Assembly (NCBI GenBank): GCA_034401795.1
Contig: CM067359.1
Span: 147,380,233-147,444,232, forward strand
Length of the DNA: 64,000 bases
Direction of reading: 5' to 3'
Source: Chaetoderma sp. LZ-2023a
Lineage: Eukaryota; Mollusca; Caudofoveata; Chaetodermatida; Chaetodermatidae
Below the pieces are notes generated by a model. It did not search any database. It was not told where the DNA came from and saw only the letters and a list, made by a program, of their open reading frames with translations. Of this stretch, positions 39,276-52,800 are shown one piece after another. How positions within the stretch are numbered: position 1 is the first letter of the stretch; each line of letters opens with the position of its first letter. A program made the position numbers and the translations under genes.

Positions 39276-39940
39276 AATGTCTATTTGTACGACAACAGAA
39301 TGTTATTTTTATAAATTTTATTATAAAATTATTATTTTCTTGAAAAAAAGGGTTAATACGTAGAATTTTGAGCGCTTTGAGGCGCTGTTGACACACGATA
39401 ATTCTTTAGAATAACACTTCAATCTTGGAACTTGTATTTGTCATTGGCGTAATTATAGGCTAATATTTTGAGAATTCCGCCTTCCGACTTTGTACTTAAA
39501 CTTTTGAGACCAAAATCATGAGACCTCTTCAGGACTCTCCCACCAACTCCCCTTCCCACTCATCCACCCACCCACCCACTTATCTACCCATCCCACCCAC
39601 CCACCCACCCATCCGCACTCACTTCCATGCATGCACGCATGTGCAACCACACGCCCGCCTGTTTTGAACAAGAAACAGATAAGGTAGAGTAAACGACTCT
39701 GTCCGTTTGTTTGCCCATCCCCCTGGTCAGTCTGTATGTTCGTCCATCCGTCCGGACAGCCCGCTATCACCTCTAAAATTGTTTGGCGGAATTCAACGTG
39801 CCATCACAACTACCCACCCTTTGCTGTTTGACGCCGCCCTTGCCCCTCAATATAAATGTCTTTTCTCAATCAGCAATCATATGGGTAACTCACATAACAA
39901 ATTTGTTTGAATTGCATCAAACAGTTTCGGAGGAGATAGC

Positions 39941-39941
<1 letters not shown>

Positions 39942-40027
<86 letters not shown>
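39942..40027. repeat. (AGT)n tract left of a SINE-like segment
   Basis: About 28 AGT units. Confidence 0.97.
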
Positions 40028-40332
40028 ATAATATATTTTATTATTGTCAAGCATTAGTTCTAGGAAACCTGTCATTGACGACGCATTGGCACTAGGATAT
40101 AGCACAGTCGATATTGGAATGTAATTTTTACGTTTTTAAAATTTCGACCTGAGCGAGGTTCCAACCAGCCAATTCTATGGCACCGATTCGCCTAGCGTTT
40201 GGGAGCAGAGTAGCCTACCCACTGACCCACCATCCAGAAGACATGCGTCTCTTTCACCAAACCAGCTTTCAACTACCCGACTCACAACCATACGAATTGA
40301 CTGTAACTGCTAGTGTATATACGGTACTTGCC

Positions 40333-40334
<2 letters not shown>
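40028..40334 (-). mobile_element. tRNA-derived SINE-like element between two (AGT)n tracts
   Basis: On the minus strand TGGGTCAGTGGG (40229-40218) resembles an A box and GGTTGGAACCTC (40166-40155) a partial B box. They are followed by about 125 bp of unique tail ending in an ATAATAAAATATATTATT stretch right at the AGT tract. The B box is imperfect, so the SINE call is tentative. Confidence 0.45.
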
Positions 40335-40429
<95 letters not shown>

Positions 40430-40434
40430 CCACT
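40335..40434. repeat. (AGT)n tract right of the SINE-like segment
   Basis: About 33 AGT units. The poly-Ser frame across it is an artefact. Confidence 0.97.
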
Positions 40435-41850
40435 TAATATTTTACATTAAGCATGTCAAGTGTGTGATTAATTACTGGTCAAACCGCTGGGTAAATATGC
40501 TTATTGAAATTTGGCGAACTTGTATTTGGCTACGTCCCGGCACGAGAGGGGTGGCGCGGGGGTGGTGGGGGCTAGATATGAAGATTTTGATATCCCATTT
40601 ATACCAATGGTACCCAATTAAAAACATTGCATAATTAAAAGTTGTTTAAATTTTGTTTAGAATCGTGCATATGGCACAGTCGCACCCACCCACCCCCACC
40701 GCCCCCACCCACCCACCCCTCAACACCCCCACCCCACCTCCACCCACCCACTCTCGGTGTTCCTGCCAATATGACAGCCTGGAAATTTCCCCTGTGCTTC
40801 TGGCGCCACTGAGCGCAGCGCTCACTATATGTAGTAAATCATCAGAAAAGTTAGAGTAACATAATGTATGATATGATCTATAAGCTACTAATTTGGTGTA
40901 ATCGTTACATTTGATCAGAAGGATCTGCCCGATAAATTCTGTCTTGCCAGAAAATCCTCCAAGGTCCTAGTGCATAAGTAACGGTAATTTCCAGAATAGT
41001 ACACCCCTACCAACCCCACCCCCATCTACCCCACCCAGATCCCACCACCACTACCAACGCCACATTCTCATGCGCATGTGATATGATGGCAGATATATGA
41101 ACGTGTTCGATGAGTATTTGTGGCCAATCTAGATGTTCGACTCAAAGGCTCTTGTAGATAGGGGCATATATTATCAATGATATTCATTGGGAAAGTTTAG
41201 CATACGTCTTCCAGTGAGAATCTGACCATATATGTGGGGATACATAGAGGCCAACAGACTACTTTAGGTCGAGGTTTTATTTCTCTAGATATACGATATT
41301 ATTATCTTTATATCTGAATTGCATTATAATATAAGATTCATGCTTCTGAATACGATTTTTATATCAAATATTGATACCATTTTAAATATATTGAGAATAT
41401 CATAATACACCGTTTCTTCTAGATTTACTCGTATAAAATTTATTGCGATATCGCTATTACTTTCTAAGGTACATACACTTGAACGTGCATAGGCCCTACT
41501 CTGTGTTTTCTAGGCAGAGTTGCATACGACAGTCATCTTCTCGCCTTCATCCGATGACGTCATAAGGCATTGCGCTCAATTACGTTTTGTTTTTCCAAGC
41601 GGGTCAAAATGCCCGACTTTGAGACGTAATTTTGTCTATTTACCCGTCGAGGTTCTCGAAATGATGCATCTACATCAACTTATAGTACTGGACCCAATAT
41701 CTTTAGGGGTATATATACCTTTTCGAATATGCATTTTCCGGGACCTTTAAATTATGCTATTCTCGTCGTTCTTGGTAGGAATCAGGACCAGAATGAAACG
41801 AGGATCATAGAACCTTTTACTATTTTAAAATCGGACCAGAAATGGCCGAG
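40435..41850. other. Gene-free stretch
   Basis: C-rich CCCACC runs at 40684-40750 and 41005-41050. No supported gene. Confidence 0.5.
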
Positions 41851-42012
41851 TTGTCAACAAACTTCCCGTTAAGACCTCGTAATCGCATGTATGATTTAAC
41901 TGAATGGGGAATGTGCTGTCCACGTGATAGCCACGTCACCACTTCTAGCTGCACTCAGATTGGCTACTGCTCGACCAGCGATTGGCTGAAGCGCCTGCCT
42001 CTGACGTCACGA

Positions 42013-42025
42013 GTAGTATAAAAGG
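42013..42025 (+). promoter_or_regulatory. TATA-like element in a possible LTR or promoter region
   Basis: AGTATAAAAGGGATG follows TGACGTCACGAG. About 20-100 bp downstream is a GC-richer leader with a GAAGAAGAC motif. It resembles an LTR or host promoter, but no paired LTR or ORF could be seen within the window. Confidence 0.3.
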
Positions 42026-42714
42026 GATGAAAAATCGAAGATCAGAAGCATCATCGGCGTGGAAGCCGACCCTGAAGAAGACTGCTGGACCAGCGCAGGC
42101 TAGACGCGGAATAACTGCAAGCCGACGGTGATTCTATCGATCATCATGGCGGTGCCATTCGGAATTGAGTTCTCCTGCGACAGTGGGCAGTCTTCAGACT
42201 TTCCGCGATACAACAATTTTGGAGGCTCCCGGATGGCCATCTGGGGGCAAAATAAATTAAAGTAAGAACTCCAGCATCCGGACTTTCCTAAGGGAGCTTT
42301 TCTGCGGAAAGGACCTTGCGGGCCCAATGCGATTCTACAGGATGTAGAGCTGATGGTGATTCTTGGTGGATAACTCGCCGCATCTTCCGACCACGCTGAA
42401 ATGTGGATTCAAACGTCCGCTCTGCATGTCGCGTGTGATAATTAACTTTTAGACCACAGTTTTGTGGGACTCTGATCGGTGCGCCACAAGAGCTATGCGA
42501 CGTATCCCACACCATGTACCCAGTTATTGTACACGATTAATTAATCATAATTTTAGCCCTCTCTGTTAATAGGCAACTTTCAACTTTCACACCACCGTCG
42601 CCGGATGGAAACTTTAGAACAAACTGTTTAAATCATGTATCAGTTAAAGGACTATCTAATGGACATCTTATTATCTGTTCTTCTTCACCGTCGTGAGAGT
42701 GTGCCACATCAATA

Positions 42715-42798
42715 ACCTGCCTGCGGAAACCTGCTTGCGGAAACCTGCCTGCAGAAACCTGCCTGCAGAAACCTGCTTGCGGAGACCTGCCTGCGGAA
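42715..42798. repeat. 14-bp tandem repeat ACCTGCCTGCGGAA
   Basis: Six units varying at two positions (C/T and G/A). Confidence 0.9.
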
Positions 42799-42799
42799 A

Positions 42800-44130
42800 G
42801 CTTCGCTGCATTAAAGATCGTGCCATCTCGCGCTATTTTCATATTAGCACCTCAATTTCAGTGACTTATGAATTTTTACCATACCGATGACCAATAGGTA
42901 CTCAAGTGGCTATACTATTGGATATTTAATTATTTCCGTATATGGTACTGATGCCTAATATGTACCTTACCGGCCTTCTGACCACACTTTTATACTTTCT
43001 GTTTCATGTGAATATTATCCTTATTTACCGTGGGTGCTCTCAACTAATAGCACCATAAGGCCCTATGACCTGTGATATATATCGTTCTCATTGTATTAGT
43101 TAGTTGTGCATATGACAAGTAGCCATTCTAGTTAATATGTTTTCTTTGTTTATAAAAACTCTAGAACACAGTACGCTAGGTAATACTATACAGCAACATT
43201 ATATATCTGCATCACTTCTCCCCAAGCATCAATTTTACACTGAGGTCTCTGATCATGCTCTAATTGCTTGAGCCTGACATGTTACCGACTAAACCTGGCT
43301 ATTTTAGCTCAATAGGATAGGTTTAAAGTGGTTAGGGACAATTTCACCGTGAGAGACGCATAGTAACACCACACACTGGCTAGGTTGTGTAAAATTGGCC
43401 AATTACCTTAGGGCCTATTATTAATATCGAGTTATTATCTCTTTCCATGATCCACCAGCTGCAAGGCTTAATAATTGTTTGGATTCCCTATCGACACATT
43501 AGCAGGATCCGACTCTGGGAAACTATCGGAGGTTTCCGAGCGGTGATAACTAAAGTTCTGATTTACATACATCTCCCACTGTATCTTCGGATATTAGTTA
43601 GTTAGATACCCCCACCAATGTAGGAAGCACTGCGAAAAGAAATAATATTATGTGATACCGGGCTGCAGTGCATCTCTGGGTATTCTGGAACTTAACCCTA
43701 ATGACAGGTAAATGTTAATTCCATAGCACGCGGTGACGGATGAGATGCGGGTCTCCATCCAATTCGTTGTAGTGTTTGGGTGAGGTCTTGGAACCCACAA
43801 CGCCCTTACGGGAAGGAAACTAGCGGTGGATATCCGTCTCTTTATCCACACCATAAATGACATGGCGCTTTCTAAAAATTGCTTCTGTGAACTGTAAACT
43901 TGTCCTGGTGATGTTATATGTAGTTGCGGGACAGTAGTGACTGGATTGTTATTTGATTCTGGAGCTATTGCTCTGTAACATGTATGCACGCTATCTTTCG
44001 GAGGTAGATGCTGTGCAGGGCGACCTACGGGGAGCTGAGCATCTTCGCCTGTTGGATAAATGTATCTAAAGTTAGGTAGGAATCCCTACCACTTGCGGCC
44101 AAAGCTTGTACTCGTTTCTAATAACTAAAA
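42800..44130. other. Gene-free stretch, possibly transposon-derived
   Basis: More GC-balanced than the surroundings. Short frames on both strands, none with recognisable motifs. Confidence 0.35.
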
Positions 44131-44169
44131 GGTAGGTTAGAATGTAGCAGAAGGCTCGCATAAATAAAA

Positions 44170-44418
44170 CGGCAACTGCCAATGCAGTAACATTGGACCT
44201 ACATAAGACCTGTGAATTCTTGGGAAATCATTCGTCCAGTCCTCACGTAAACCAGTGTGAATCACATTAATTATGGCTTCACTAGGATTTTCAGCACTTG
44301 GCATTTTCTGTTTGAACAAAAGAGTGGCCATTTTTGACAGCTCTTTTCCAACCGCGTCTGCGTTGAAGGCAGTTTCCTGTGACGGAGGGTCGTGAGCGGC
44401 ACTTTCCTCTCGCAACAA
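44170..44418 (-). CDS. Hypothetical exon or ORF remnant
   Basis: An open frame on the minus strand with protein-like composition: SAAHDPPSQETAFNADAV, then LSKMATLLFKQKMPSAENPS and HTGLREDWTNDFPRI. A CA-rich run (44419-44530) precedes it and could hold an acceptor; GT sites occur near 44195. I do not recognise the family. It could be a transposase remnant or an exon of a minus-strand gene whose other exons I cannot find. Confidence 0.25.
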
Positions 44419-44419
44419 C

Positions 44420-44426
44420 GTGTGTA

Positions 44427-44498
<72 letters not shown>

Positions 44499-44530
44499 TG
44501 GGTGAGTGGGTGGGTGGGTGTGTGTGTGTT
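44420..44530. repeat. GTGTGC/GTGC repeat (alternating purine-pyrimidine)
   Basis: GTGT, then about 17 units of GTGC, then GGTGGGTG. Perfect purine-pyrimidine alternation over most of 80 bp. Confidence 0.95.
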
Positions 44531-45160
44531 AGCGGCGTAATTAGTTTATATTAAACTACCAAGTGACCTCGACGCGATGCTCCCTTGCGGGGATACCTCT
44601 GCGGATTTACGGATCTGTGTGGTACCTTTGGCGAGACCACGCAAAAAGATCACCGGTTGGCTCTAGGTACTGTATTATTTGCTCATTACTGTCAAACGAG
44701 TGATATTGTTTGCATAGTATATATTATTTTGTGACTGTTTAATTATTATCATCACGTCCGTGTTCCTAAATTAGGATGGACCGTCATACCGGTGACACTA
44801 ATAGTTGGGACGAAACCGTGTGGTTTAATCTCAGCGGCAATGGTCGCGTGGCTCCACTGGAACGTGAACATTCCACCAGCTCTAGAGGCGGTCTTTGTAC
44901 TTTCCGGAGAGACACGAAACGGGATCCGCAACCCCGAGGACCGCAGCTAACCAGCCCTCCCGCACATCATGTATATGTGGTGCAACGGAGTGGAGCGACA
45001 TGGCGGACCAGCGCATACGCCCCCCCCCCCCCCCCGCCTTCTCCTGGTTTTGTACGTGTTGGCTTCCAGTAGGGCGAATTCCAAGGCTTTCTCCGCTGAT
45101 GTGTATGTCCCTGTGATAATGGATAAATAATACGCACGCCCTATTAGCAATTACCCAACA
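44531..45160. other. GC-richer stretch with a C tract
   Basis: An open plus-strand frame (44776-45072) has no recognisable motif. A 14-base C run lies near 45020. Confidence 0.35.
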
Positions 45161-45162
45161 CG

Positions 45163-45470
45163 CAATGGAGGAATCCAGTTTTATCTATGCCCGCCCATCT
45201 TTAGCTAAGCTCCACCAACTGTTCGCCCGTGCTGGGATCGATCGATCCCTGATCACCCTGACTATCAATTTCCAGATAACTATACATGTAAGCTGTTCAA
45301 TATTTTGAAACATATTTGACTGGGCACTGTCGCTGCCATAGGCAGCAACAGCGCACAGTCAAATTAGTTTCAAACTATTCAACCAAATATTCATTTATGA
45401 CGTCAGCTAACAAGTGACGTATTTGATTATACCATCATATATTTGAGACAGATAGGACTCATGTATTGCG
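45163..45470 (-). mobile_element. MITE family A (copy 7, reverse)
   Basis: CAATGGAGGAATCCAGTTTT, GATCGATCGATCC, a well-kept palindrome (TTTGACTGGGCACTGTCGCT and its complement), then TTATGACGTCAGC. The far TIR is worn. Confidence 0.75.
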
Positions 45471-45984
45471 TCATAATTCATCATAACTGTCTTGCCATTT
45501 CTAGTTGTCAACATAACAGCAAGTAGGCTACCACGTAAACACAATTCAGATAACAAGACCAAAGGCAATGGTTTCATCTATCAACTAGATTTTTAAAATA
45601 AAATTAGATCACAAACAGAAAGGGGTCAAAGCACGCCAAATGATGCTTTTGTACAATTTAGATAAAGTAAAATATATTATTTGTTTATTTTTCTAAAATC
45701 GAATCTACACAGCCTTATCATGGCGAACCCACTGTTCAAAATGGACACATGGCGGTCATGTTCCATTTAGTTTTTTGGAAACTGTCGATATGGATCTTCC
45801 ACGAACCATAAATTTAATCAAATCAAATATGCAACTATTTCCCAAAGTATGTTATGACTCTGTGAAATATATATATATAAGATGTAAGAATAGAAATGCG
45901 ATATTGAGATCTTTTATTTCACCATTATCCGTTTAAGCCTTAAATTTGTTCAAGAAAATTTCGATTTTCTCAAAGAAAATGTCA

Positions 45985-46155
45985 ATTTGCAGACCAAGAG
46001 AAGAGTAGGCATATTTTTGAAAATTTACCACTGAATCGGTTATTGTGCCAGGCATTCCAGTAAAATTTCAAAAACTGTTTTCTCTTCGTCTGTAAATTGA
46101 CCCTTTCCTTGAGAAGCCGTTTTTGGCCAGTGTATGTGTTAAAGGGTTAATGTGT
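45985..46155. mobile_element. Palindromic MITE, family C (copy 6)
   Basis: AATTTGCAGACCAAGAGAAG, ATATTTTTGAAAATTTACCA, a worn centre, and CGTTTTTGGCCAG followed by AAAGGGTTAA. Confidence 0.65.
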
Positions 46156-46750
46156 CAGATAGCCACCATTTTATTTACACTTTTCAGCAGATATCTGCTT
46201 GATAAACAAAATTTCTAGAGACAGGATACCAGAATTATGGAAGAAAAATTGTTTACCATCTTCTTTCCCACGTATGCTTCTAAAAGTACAGTTTTGGTGA
46301 TTGTGGACTTATAATCTCCTTGACCTGATTTTATATTTTGACATTGGACATTCCCACGCCAGAACAGTGAGGAGGGTCTATATATATATGTGTTACATTT
46401 TGATATAGTCTATGCTAGTCTTATTGTACCAGTAACGGGATAGGCTACAGAGTAAACACTTATAGGTGTACCCATTAAGTTTCTATTGGTCGGCCTATTC
46501 AGATAATAATTAGGACCACACTTCCTCGTTCTTATGTCCATAGTTGTTTATTCATTGTGGTTATATGAGGTAAAGTGCGATTTTTACCTAGTCCATTATC
46601 ACTGTTCTATATCTTTTATTTGAATCATTCAACACTCAACTGAAAACATACTTGTACAAAAACGCATATTGTATTGACTACATTCCATTCATATAAATCT
46701 TAAGCGCTTTTGAGCAGTTAATCCTGGAATTAGCGCTATATATAAATGCC

Positions 46751-46821
46751 TACATACATACATACATACATACATACATACATACATACATACATACAAA
46801 CATACATACATACATACATAC
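46751..46821. repeat. (CATA)n microsatellite at the edge of the satellite
   Basis: About 17 CATA units with one CAAA. It abuts the first satellite monomer directly. Confidence 0.97.
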
Positions 46822-49800
46822 AGAGTACAATAGGCGTAAAAGCCTAGGATTGAATTGTGGCAGGTGCATCCACAGATAGTCCCATATGAATCGTCAGTGT
46901 GTCAGTATATCAGACATGTGAAGGCTGGTCGGCCAATCCTGGACTTTTTAGTCTTGGTACGGTGGTCCAGTGGAAAGATGCCTGGTTGCTGATGCTATGC
47001 GGATTTGCAGAATGGCGGTTCGATCCCCCCCGACCGGGAGATGGTGATCGACAAATTAAACTAATGGGTGCATGATTGTCGGCTAAGTTAGCACATGGAA
47101 ATTGAAGCCGCACGTTGCCAGTGCGTCAATAAAATAAAAAATACATATACTGCCAGAGCCGTGCTGGAGTCTGAGTACAATAGGCGTAAAAAGCCTAGGA
47201 TTCAATCGTGGCAGATGCATCCACAGATAGTCCCATATGAATCGTCAGTGTGTCAGTATATCAGACATGTGAAAACTGGTCGGCCAAACCTAGACTTTTA
47301 GTCTTGGCGCGGTGGTCCAGTGGAAAGATGTTTGGTTGCTGCTGCTATGCGGAGTTGCAGAATGGCGGTTCAATCCCCCGACCAGGAGATGGTGATCAAC
47401 AAATTAAACTAATGGGTGCATGACTGTCGGCTAAGTTAGCACATGGAAATTGAAGCCGCACGTTGCCAGTGCGTCAATAAAATAAAAATACATATACTGC
47501 CAGAGCCGTGCTGGAGTCAGAGTACAAGAGGCGTAAAGAAGCATAGGATTGAATCGTGGCAGATGCATCCACAGATAGTCCCATATGAATCGTCAGTGTG
47601 TCAGTATATCAGACATGTGAAAACTGGTCTGCCAAACCTAGACTTTTAGTCTTGGCGCGGTGGTCCAGTGGAAAGTTGTCTGGTTGCTGATGTTATGCGG
47701 AGTTGTAGAATGGTGGTTCGATCCGCCGACCGGGAGATGGTGACTAACAAATTAAACTAATTGGTGCATGACTGTCGGCTAAGTTAGCACATGGAAATTG
47801 AAGCCGCACGTTGCCAGTGCGTCAATAAAATAAAAATACATATAACTGCCAGGGCCGTGCTGGAGTCAGAGTACAATAGGCGTAAAAGCCTAGTATTGAA
47901 TTGTGGCAGGTGCATCCACAGAAAGTCCCATATGAATCGTCAGTGTGTCAGTATATCAGACATGTGAAAGCTGGTCGGCCAGTCCTTGACTTTTTAGTCT
48001 TGGTACGGTGGTCCAGTGGGAAGATGCCTGGTTGCTGATGCTATACGGAGTTGCAGAATGGCGGTGCGATCCCCTGACTGCGAGATGGTGATCAACAAAT
48101 TAAACTAATGGGTGCATAACTGTCGGCTAAGTTAGCACATGGAAATTGAAGCCGCACGTTGCCAGTGCGTCAATAAGATTAAAAATACATATACTGCCAG
48201 AGCCGTGCTGGAGTCAGAGTACAATAGGCGTAAAAGCCTAGGATTGAATTGTGGCAGGTGCATCCACAGCTAGTCCCATATGAATCGCCAGTGTGTCAGT
48301 ATATCAGACATGTGAAAGCTGGTCGGCCAATCCTTGACTTTTTAGTCTTGGTACGGTGGTCCAGTGGGAAGATGCCTGGTTGCTGATGCTATGCGGAGTT
48401 GCAGAATGGCGGTTCGATCCCCCGACTGCGAGATGGTGATCAACAAATTAAATAAAGGGTGCACGACTGTTGGCTAGGTTAACACATGGAAATTGAAGCC
48501 GCACGTTGCCAGTGCGTCAATAAAATAAAAAATACATATAATGCCAGAGCCGTGCTGGAGTCAGAGTACAATAGGCGTAAAAGCCTAGGATTGAATTGTG
48601 GCAGGTGCATCCACAGATAGTCCCATATGAATCGTCAGTGTGTCAGTATATCAGACATGTGAAAGCTGGTCGGCCAAACCTAGACTTTTAGTCTTGGTGC
48701 GGTGTTCCAGTGGAAAGATGCCTGGTTGCTGATGCTATACGGAGTTGCAGAATGGCGGTGCGATCCCCTGACTGCGAGATGGTGATTAACAAATTAAACT
48801 AATGGGTGCATGACTGTCGGCTAAGTTAGCACATGGAAATTGAAGCCGCACGTTGCCAGTGCGTCAATAAAAAACCCATCAACATATACTGCCAGAGCCG
48901 TGCTGGAGTCAGAGTACAATAGGCGTAAAAGCCTAGGATTGAATCGTGGCAGATGCATCCACAGATAGTCCCATATGAATCGTCAGTGTGTCAGTATATC
49001 AGACATGTGAAAGCTGGTCGGCCAATCCTTGACTTTTTAGTCTTGGTATGGTGGTCGAGTGGGAAGATGCCTGGTTGCTGATGCTATGCGGAGTTGCAGA
49101 ATGGCGGTTCGATCCCCCGACTGGGAGATGGTGATCAACAAATTAAACTAATGGGTGCACGACTGTCGGCTAAGTTAGCACATGGAAATTGAAGCCGCAC
49201 GTTGCCAGTGCGTCAATAAAATAAAAAATACATATACTGCCAGAGGCGTGCTAGAGTCAGAGTACAATAGGCGTAAAAGCCTAGGATTGAATTGTGGCAG
49301 GTGCATCCACAGATAGTCCCATATGAATCGTCAGTATGTCAGTATATCAGACATGTGAAAGCTGGTCGGCCAATCCTTGAATTTTAGTCTTGGTGCGGTG
49401 GTCCAGTGGAAAGATGCCGGATTGCTGATGCTATGCAGAGTTGCAGAATGGCGGTTCGATCCCCCGACCGGGAGATGGTGATCAACAAATTAAACTAATG
49501 GGTGCATGACTGGCGGCTAAGTTAGCTCATGGAAATTGAAGCCGCACGTTGCCAGTGCATCAATAAAAAAACCCCATATACTGCCAGAGGCGTGCTGGTG
49601 TCAGAGTACAATAGTCGTAAAAAGCCTAGGATTGAATCGTGGCAGATGCATCCACAGATAGTCCCATATGAATCGTCAGTGTGTCAGTATATCAGACATA
49701 TGAAAACTGGTCGGCCAAACCTAGACTTTTAGTCTTGGTGCGGTGTTCCAGTGGAAAGATGTCTGGTTGCTTATGCTATGCGGAGTTGCAGAATAGCTGT

Positions 49801-52800
49801 TCGATCCCCCGACCGGGAGATGGTGATCAACAAATTAAACTAATGGGTGCATGCCTGTCGGCTAAGTAAACACATGGAAATTGAAGCTGCACGTTGCCAG
49901 TGCATCAATAAAATAAAAATACATATACTGCCAGAGCCGTGCTGGAGTCAGAGTACAATAGGCGTAAAAAGCCTAGGATTCAATCGTGGCAGATGCATCC
50001 ACAGATAGTTCCATATGAATCGTCAGTGTGTCAGTATATCAGACATGTGAAAACTGGTCGGCCAAACCTAGACTTTTAGTCTTGGCGCGATGGTCCTGTG
50101 GAAAGATGTCTGGTTGCTGATGCCATGCGGAGTTGTAGAATGGTGGTTCGATCCGCCGACCGGGAGATGGTGACTAACACATTAAACTAATGGGTGCATG
50201 ACTGTCGGCTAAGTTAGCACATGGAAATTGAAGCCGCACGTTGCCAGTGCGTCAATAAAATAAAAATACATATAACTGCCAGGGCCGTGCTGGAGTCAGA
50301 GTACAATAGGCGTAAAAAGCCTAGGATTGAATTGTGGCAGGTGCATCCACAGATAGTCCCATATGAATCGTCAGTGTGTCAGTATATCAGACATGTGAAA
50401 GCTGGTCGGCCAATCCTTGACTTTTTAGTCTTGGTACGGTGGTCCAGTGGAAAGATGCCTGGTTGCTGATGCTATATGGAGTTGCAGAATGGTGGTGCGA
50501 TCCCCTGACTGCGAGATGGTGATCAACCAATTAAACTAATGGGTGCACGACTGTCGGCTAAGTTAGCACATGGAAATTGAAGCCGCACATTGCCAGTGCG
50601 TCAATAAAATAAAAAATACATATACTGCCAGAGCCGTGCTGGAGTCAGAGTACAATAGGCGTAAAAGCCTAGGATTGAATTGTGGCAGGTGCATCCACAG
50701 ATAGTCCCATATGAATCGTCAATGTGTCAGTATATCAGACATGTGAAAGCTGGTCGGCCAATCCTTGACTTTTAGTCTTGGTGCGGTGGTCCAGTGGAAA
50801 GATGCCTGGTTGCTGATGCTATGCGGAGTTGCAGAATGGCGGTTCGATCCGCCGACCGGGAGATGGTGATCAACAAATTAAACTAATGGGTGCATGACTG
50901 TTGGCTAAGTTAGCACATGGAAATTGAAGCCGCACGTTGCCAGTGCATCAATTAAAAAAACCCATATACTGCCAGAGGCGTGCTGGAGTCAGAGTACAAT
51001 AGGCATAAAAAGCCTAGGATTGAATCGTGGCAGATGCATCCACAGATAGTCCCATATGAATCGTCAGTGTGTCAGTATATCAGACATGTGAAAACTGGTC
51101 GGCCAAACCTAGACTTTTAGTCTTGCTGCGGTGTTCCATTGGAAAGATGTCTGGTTGCTGATGCTATGCGGAGTTGTAGAATGGTGGTTCGATCCTCCGA
51201 CCGGGAGATGGTGATCAACAAATTAAACTAATGGGTGCATGACTGTTGGCTAAGTTAGCACATGGAAATTGAAGCCGCACGTTGCCAGTGCGTCAATAAA
51301 ATAAAAAATACATATACTGCCAGAGGCGTGCTGGAGTCAGAGTACAATAGGCGTAAAAGCCTAGGATTGAATTGTGACAGGTGCATCCACAGATAGTCCC
51401 ATATGAATCGTCAGTATGTCAGTATATCAGACATGTGAAAGCTTGTCGGCCAATCCTTGACTTTTAGTCTTGGTGCGGTGGTCCAGTGGAAAGATGCCGG
51501 GTTGCTGATGCTATGCAGAGTTGCAGAATGGCGGTTCGATCCCCCGACCGGGAGATGGTGATCAACAAATTAAACTAATGGGCGCATGACTGTCGGCTAA
51601 GTTAGCACATGGAAATTGAAGCAGCATGTTGCCAGTTCGTCAATAAAAAAAAAATACATATACTGCCAGAGCCTTGCTGGAGTCAGAGTACAATAGGCGT
51701 AAAAAGCCTAGGATTGAATCGTGGCAGATGCATCCACAGATAGTCCCATATGAATCGTCAGTGTGTCAGTATATCAGACATGTGAAAACTGGTCGGCCAA
51801 ACCTAGACTTTTAGTCTTGGCCCAGTGGTCCAGTGGAAAGATGTCTGGTTGCTGATGTTATGCGGAGTTGCAGAATGGCGGTTCGATCCACCGACTGGGA
51901 GATGGTGATCAACAAAAACTAATGGGTGCATGACTGTCGGCTAAGTTAGCACATGGAAATTGAAGCCGCACGTTGCCAGTGCGTCAATAAAATAAAAATA
52001 CATATACTGCCAGAGCCGTGCTGGAGTCAGAGTACAAGAGGCGTAAAGAAGCATAGGATTGAATCGTGGCAGATGCATCCACAGATAGTCCCATATGAAT
52101 CGTCAGTGTGTCAGTATATCAGACATGTGAAAACTGGTCTGCCAAACCTAGACTTTTAGTCTTGGCGCGGTGGTCCAGTGGAAAGTTGTCTGGTTGCTGA
52201 TGTTATGCGGAGTTGTAGAATGGTGGTTCGATCCGCCGACCGGGAGATGGTGACTAACAAATTAAACTAATTGGTGCATGACTGTCGGCTAAGTTAGCAC
52301 ATGGAAATTGAAGCCGCACGTTGCCAGTGCGTCAATAAAATAAAAATACATATAACTGCCAGGGCCGTGCTGGAGTCAGAGTACAATAGGCGTAAAAGCC
52401 TAGTATTGAATTGTGGCAGGTGCATCCACAGAAAGTCCCATATGAATCGTCAGTGTGTCAGTATATCAGACATGTGAAAGCTGGTCGGCCAGTCCTTGAC
52501 TTTTTAGTCTTGGTACGGTGGTCCAGTGGGAAGATGCCTGGTTGCTGATGCTATACGGAGTTGCAGAATGGCGGTGCGATCCCCTGACTGCGAGATGGTG
52601 ATCAACAAATTAAACTAATGGGTGCATAACTGTCGGCTAAGTTAGCACATGGAAATTGAAGCCGCACGTTGCCAGTGCGTCAATAAGATTAAAAATACAT
52701 ATACTGCCAGAGCCGTGCTGGAGTCAGAGTACAATAGGCGTAAAAGCCTAGGATTGAATTGTGGCAGGTGCATCCACAGCTAGTCCCATATGAATCGCCA

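Noticed and set aside
41854..45120. A complete LTR retrotransposon
   Set aside because: There is a TATA-like promoter region and a GC-richer body, but I found no paired LTRs, primer-binding site or protease/RT/integrase motifs.
47095..52159. Repeated short ORFs starting MEIEAARCQC
   Set aside because: They recur once per 347-bp satellite monomer and are broken differently in each; no sign of coding selection.
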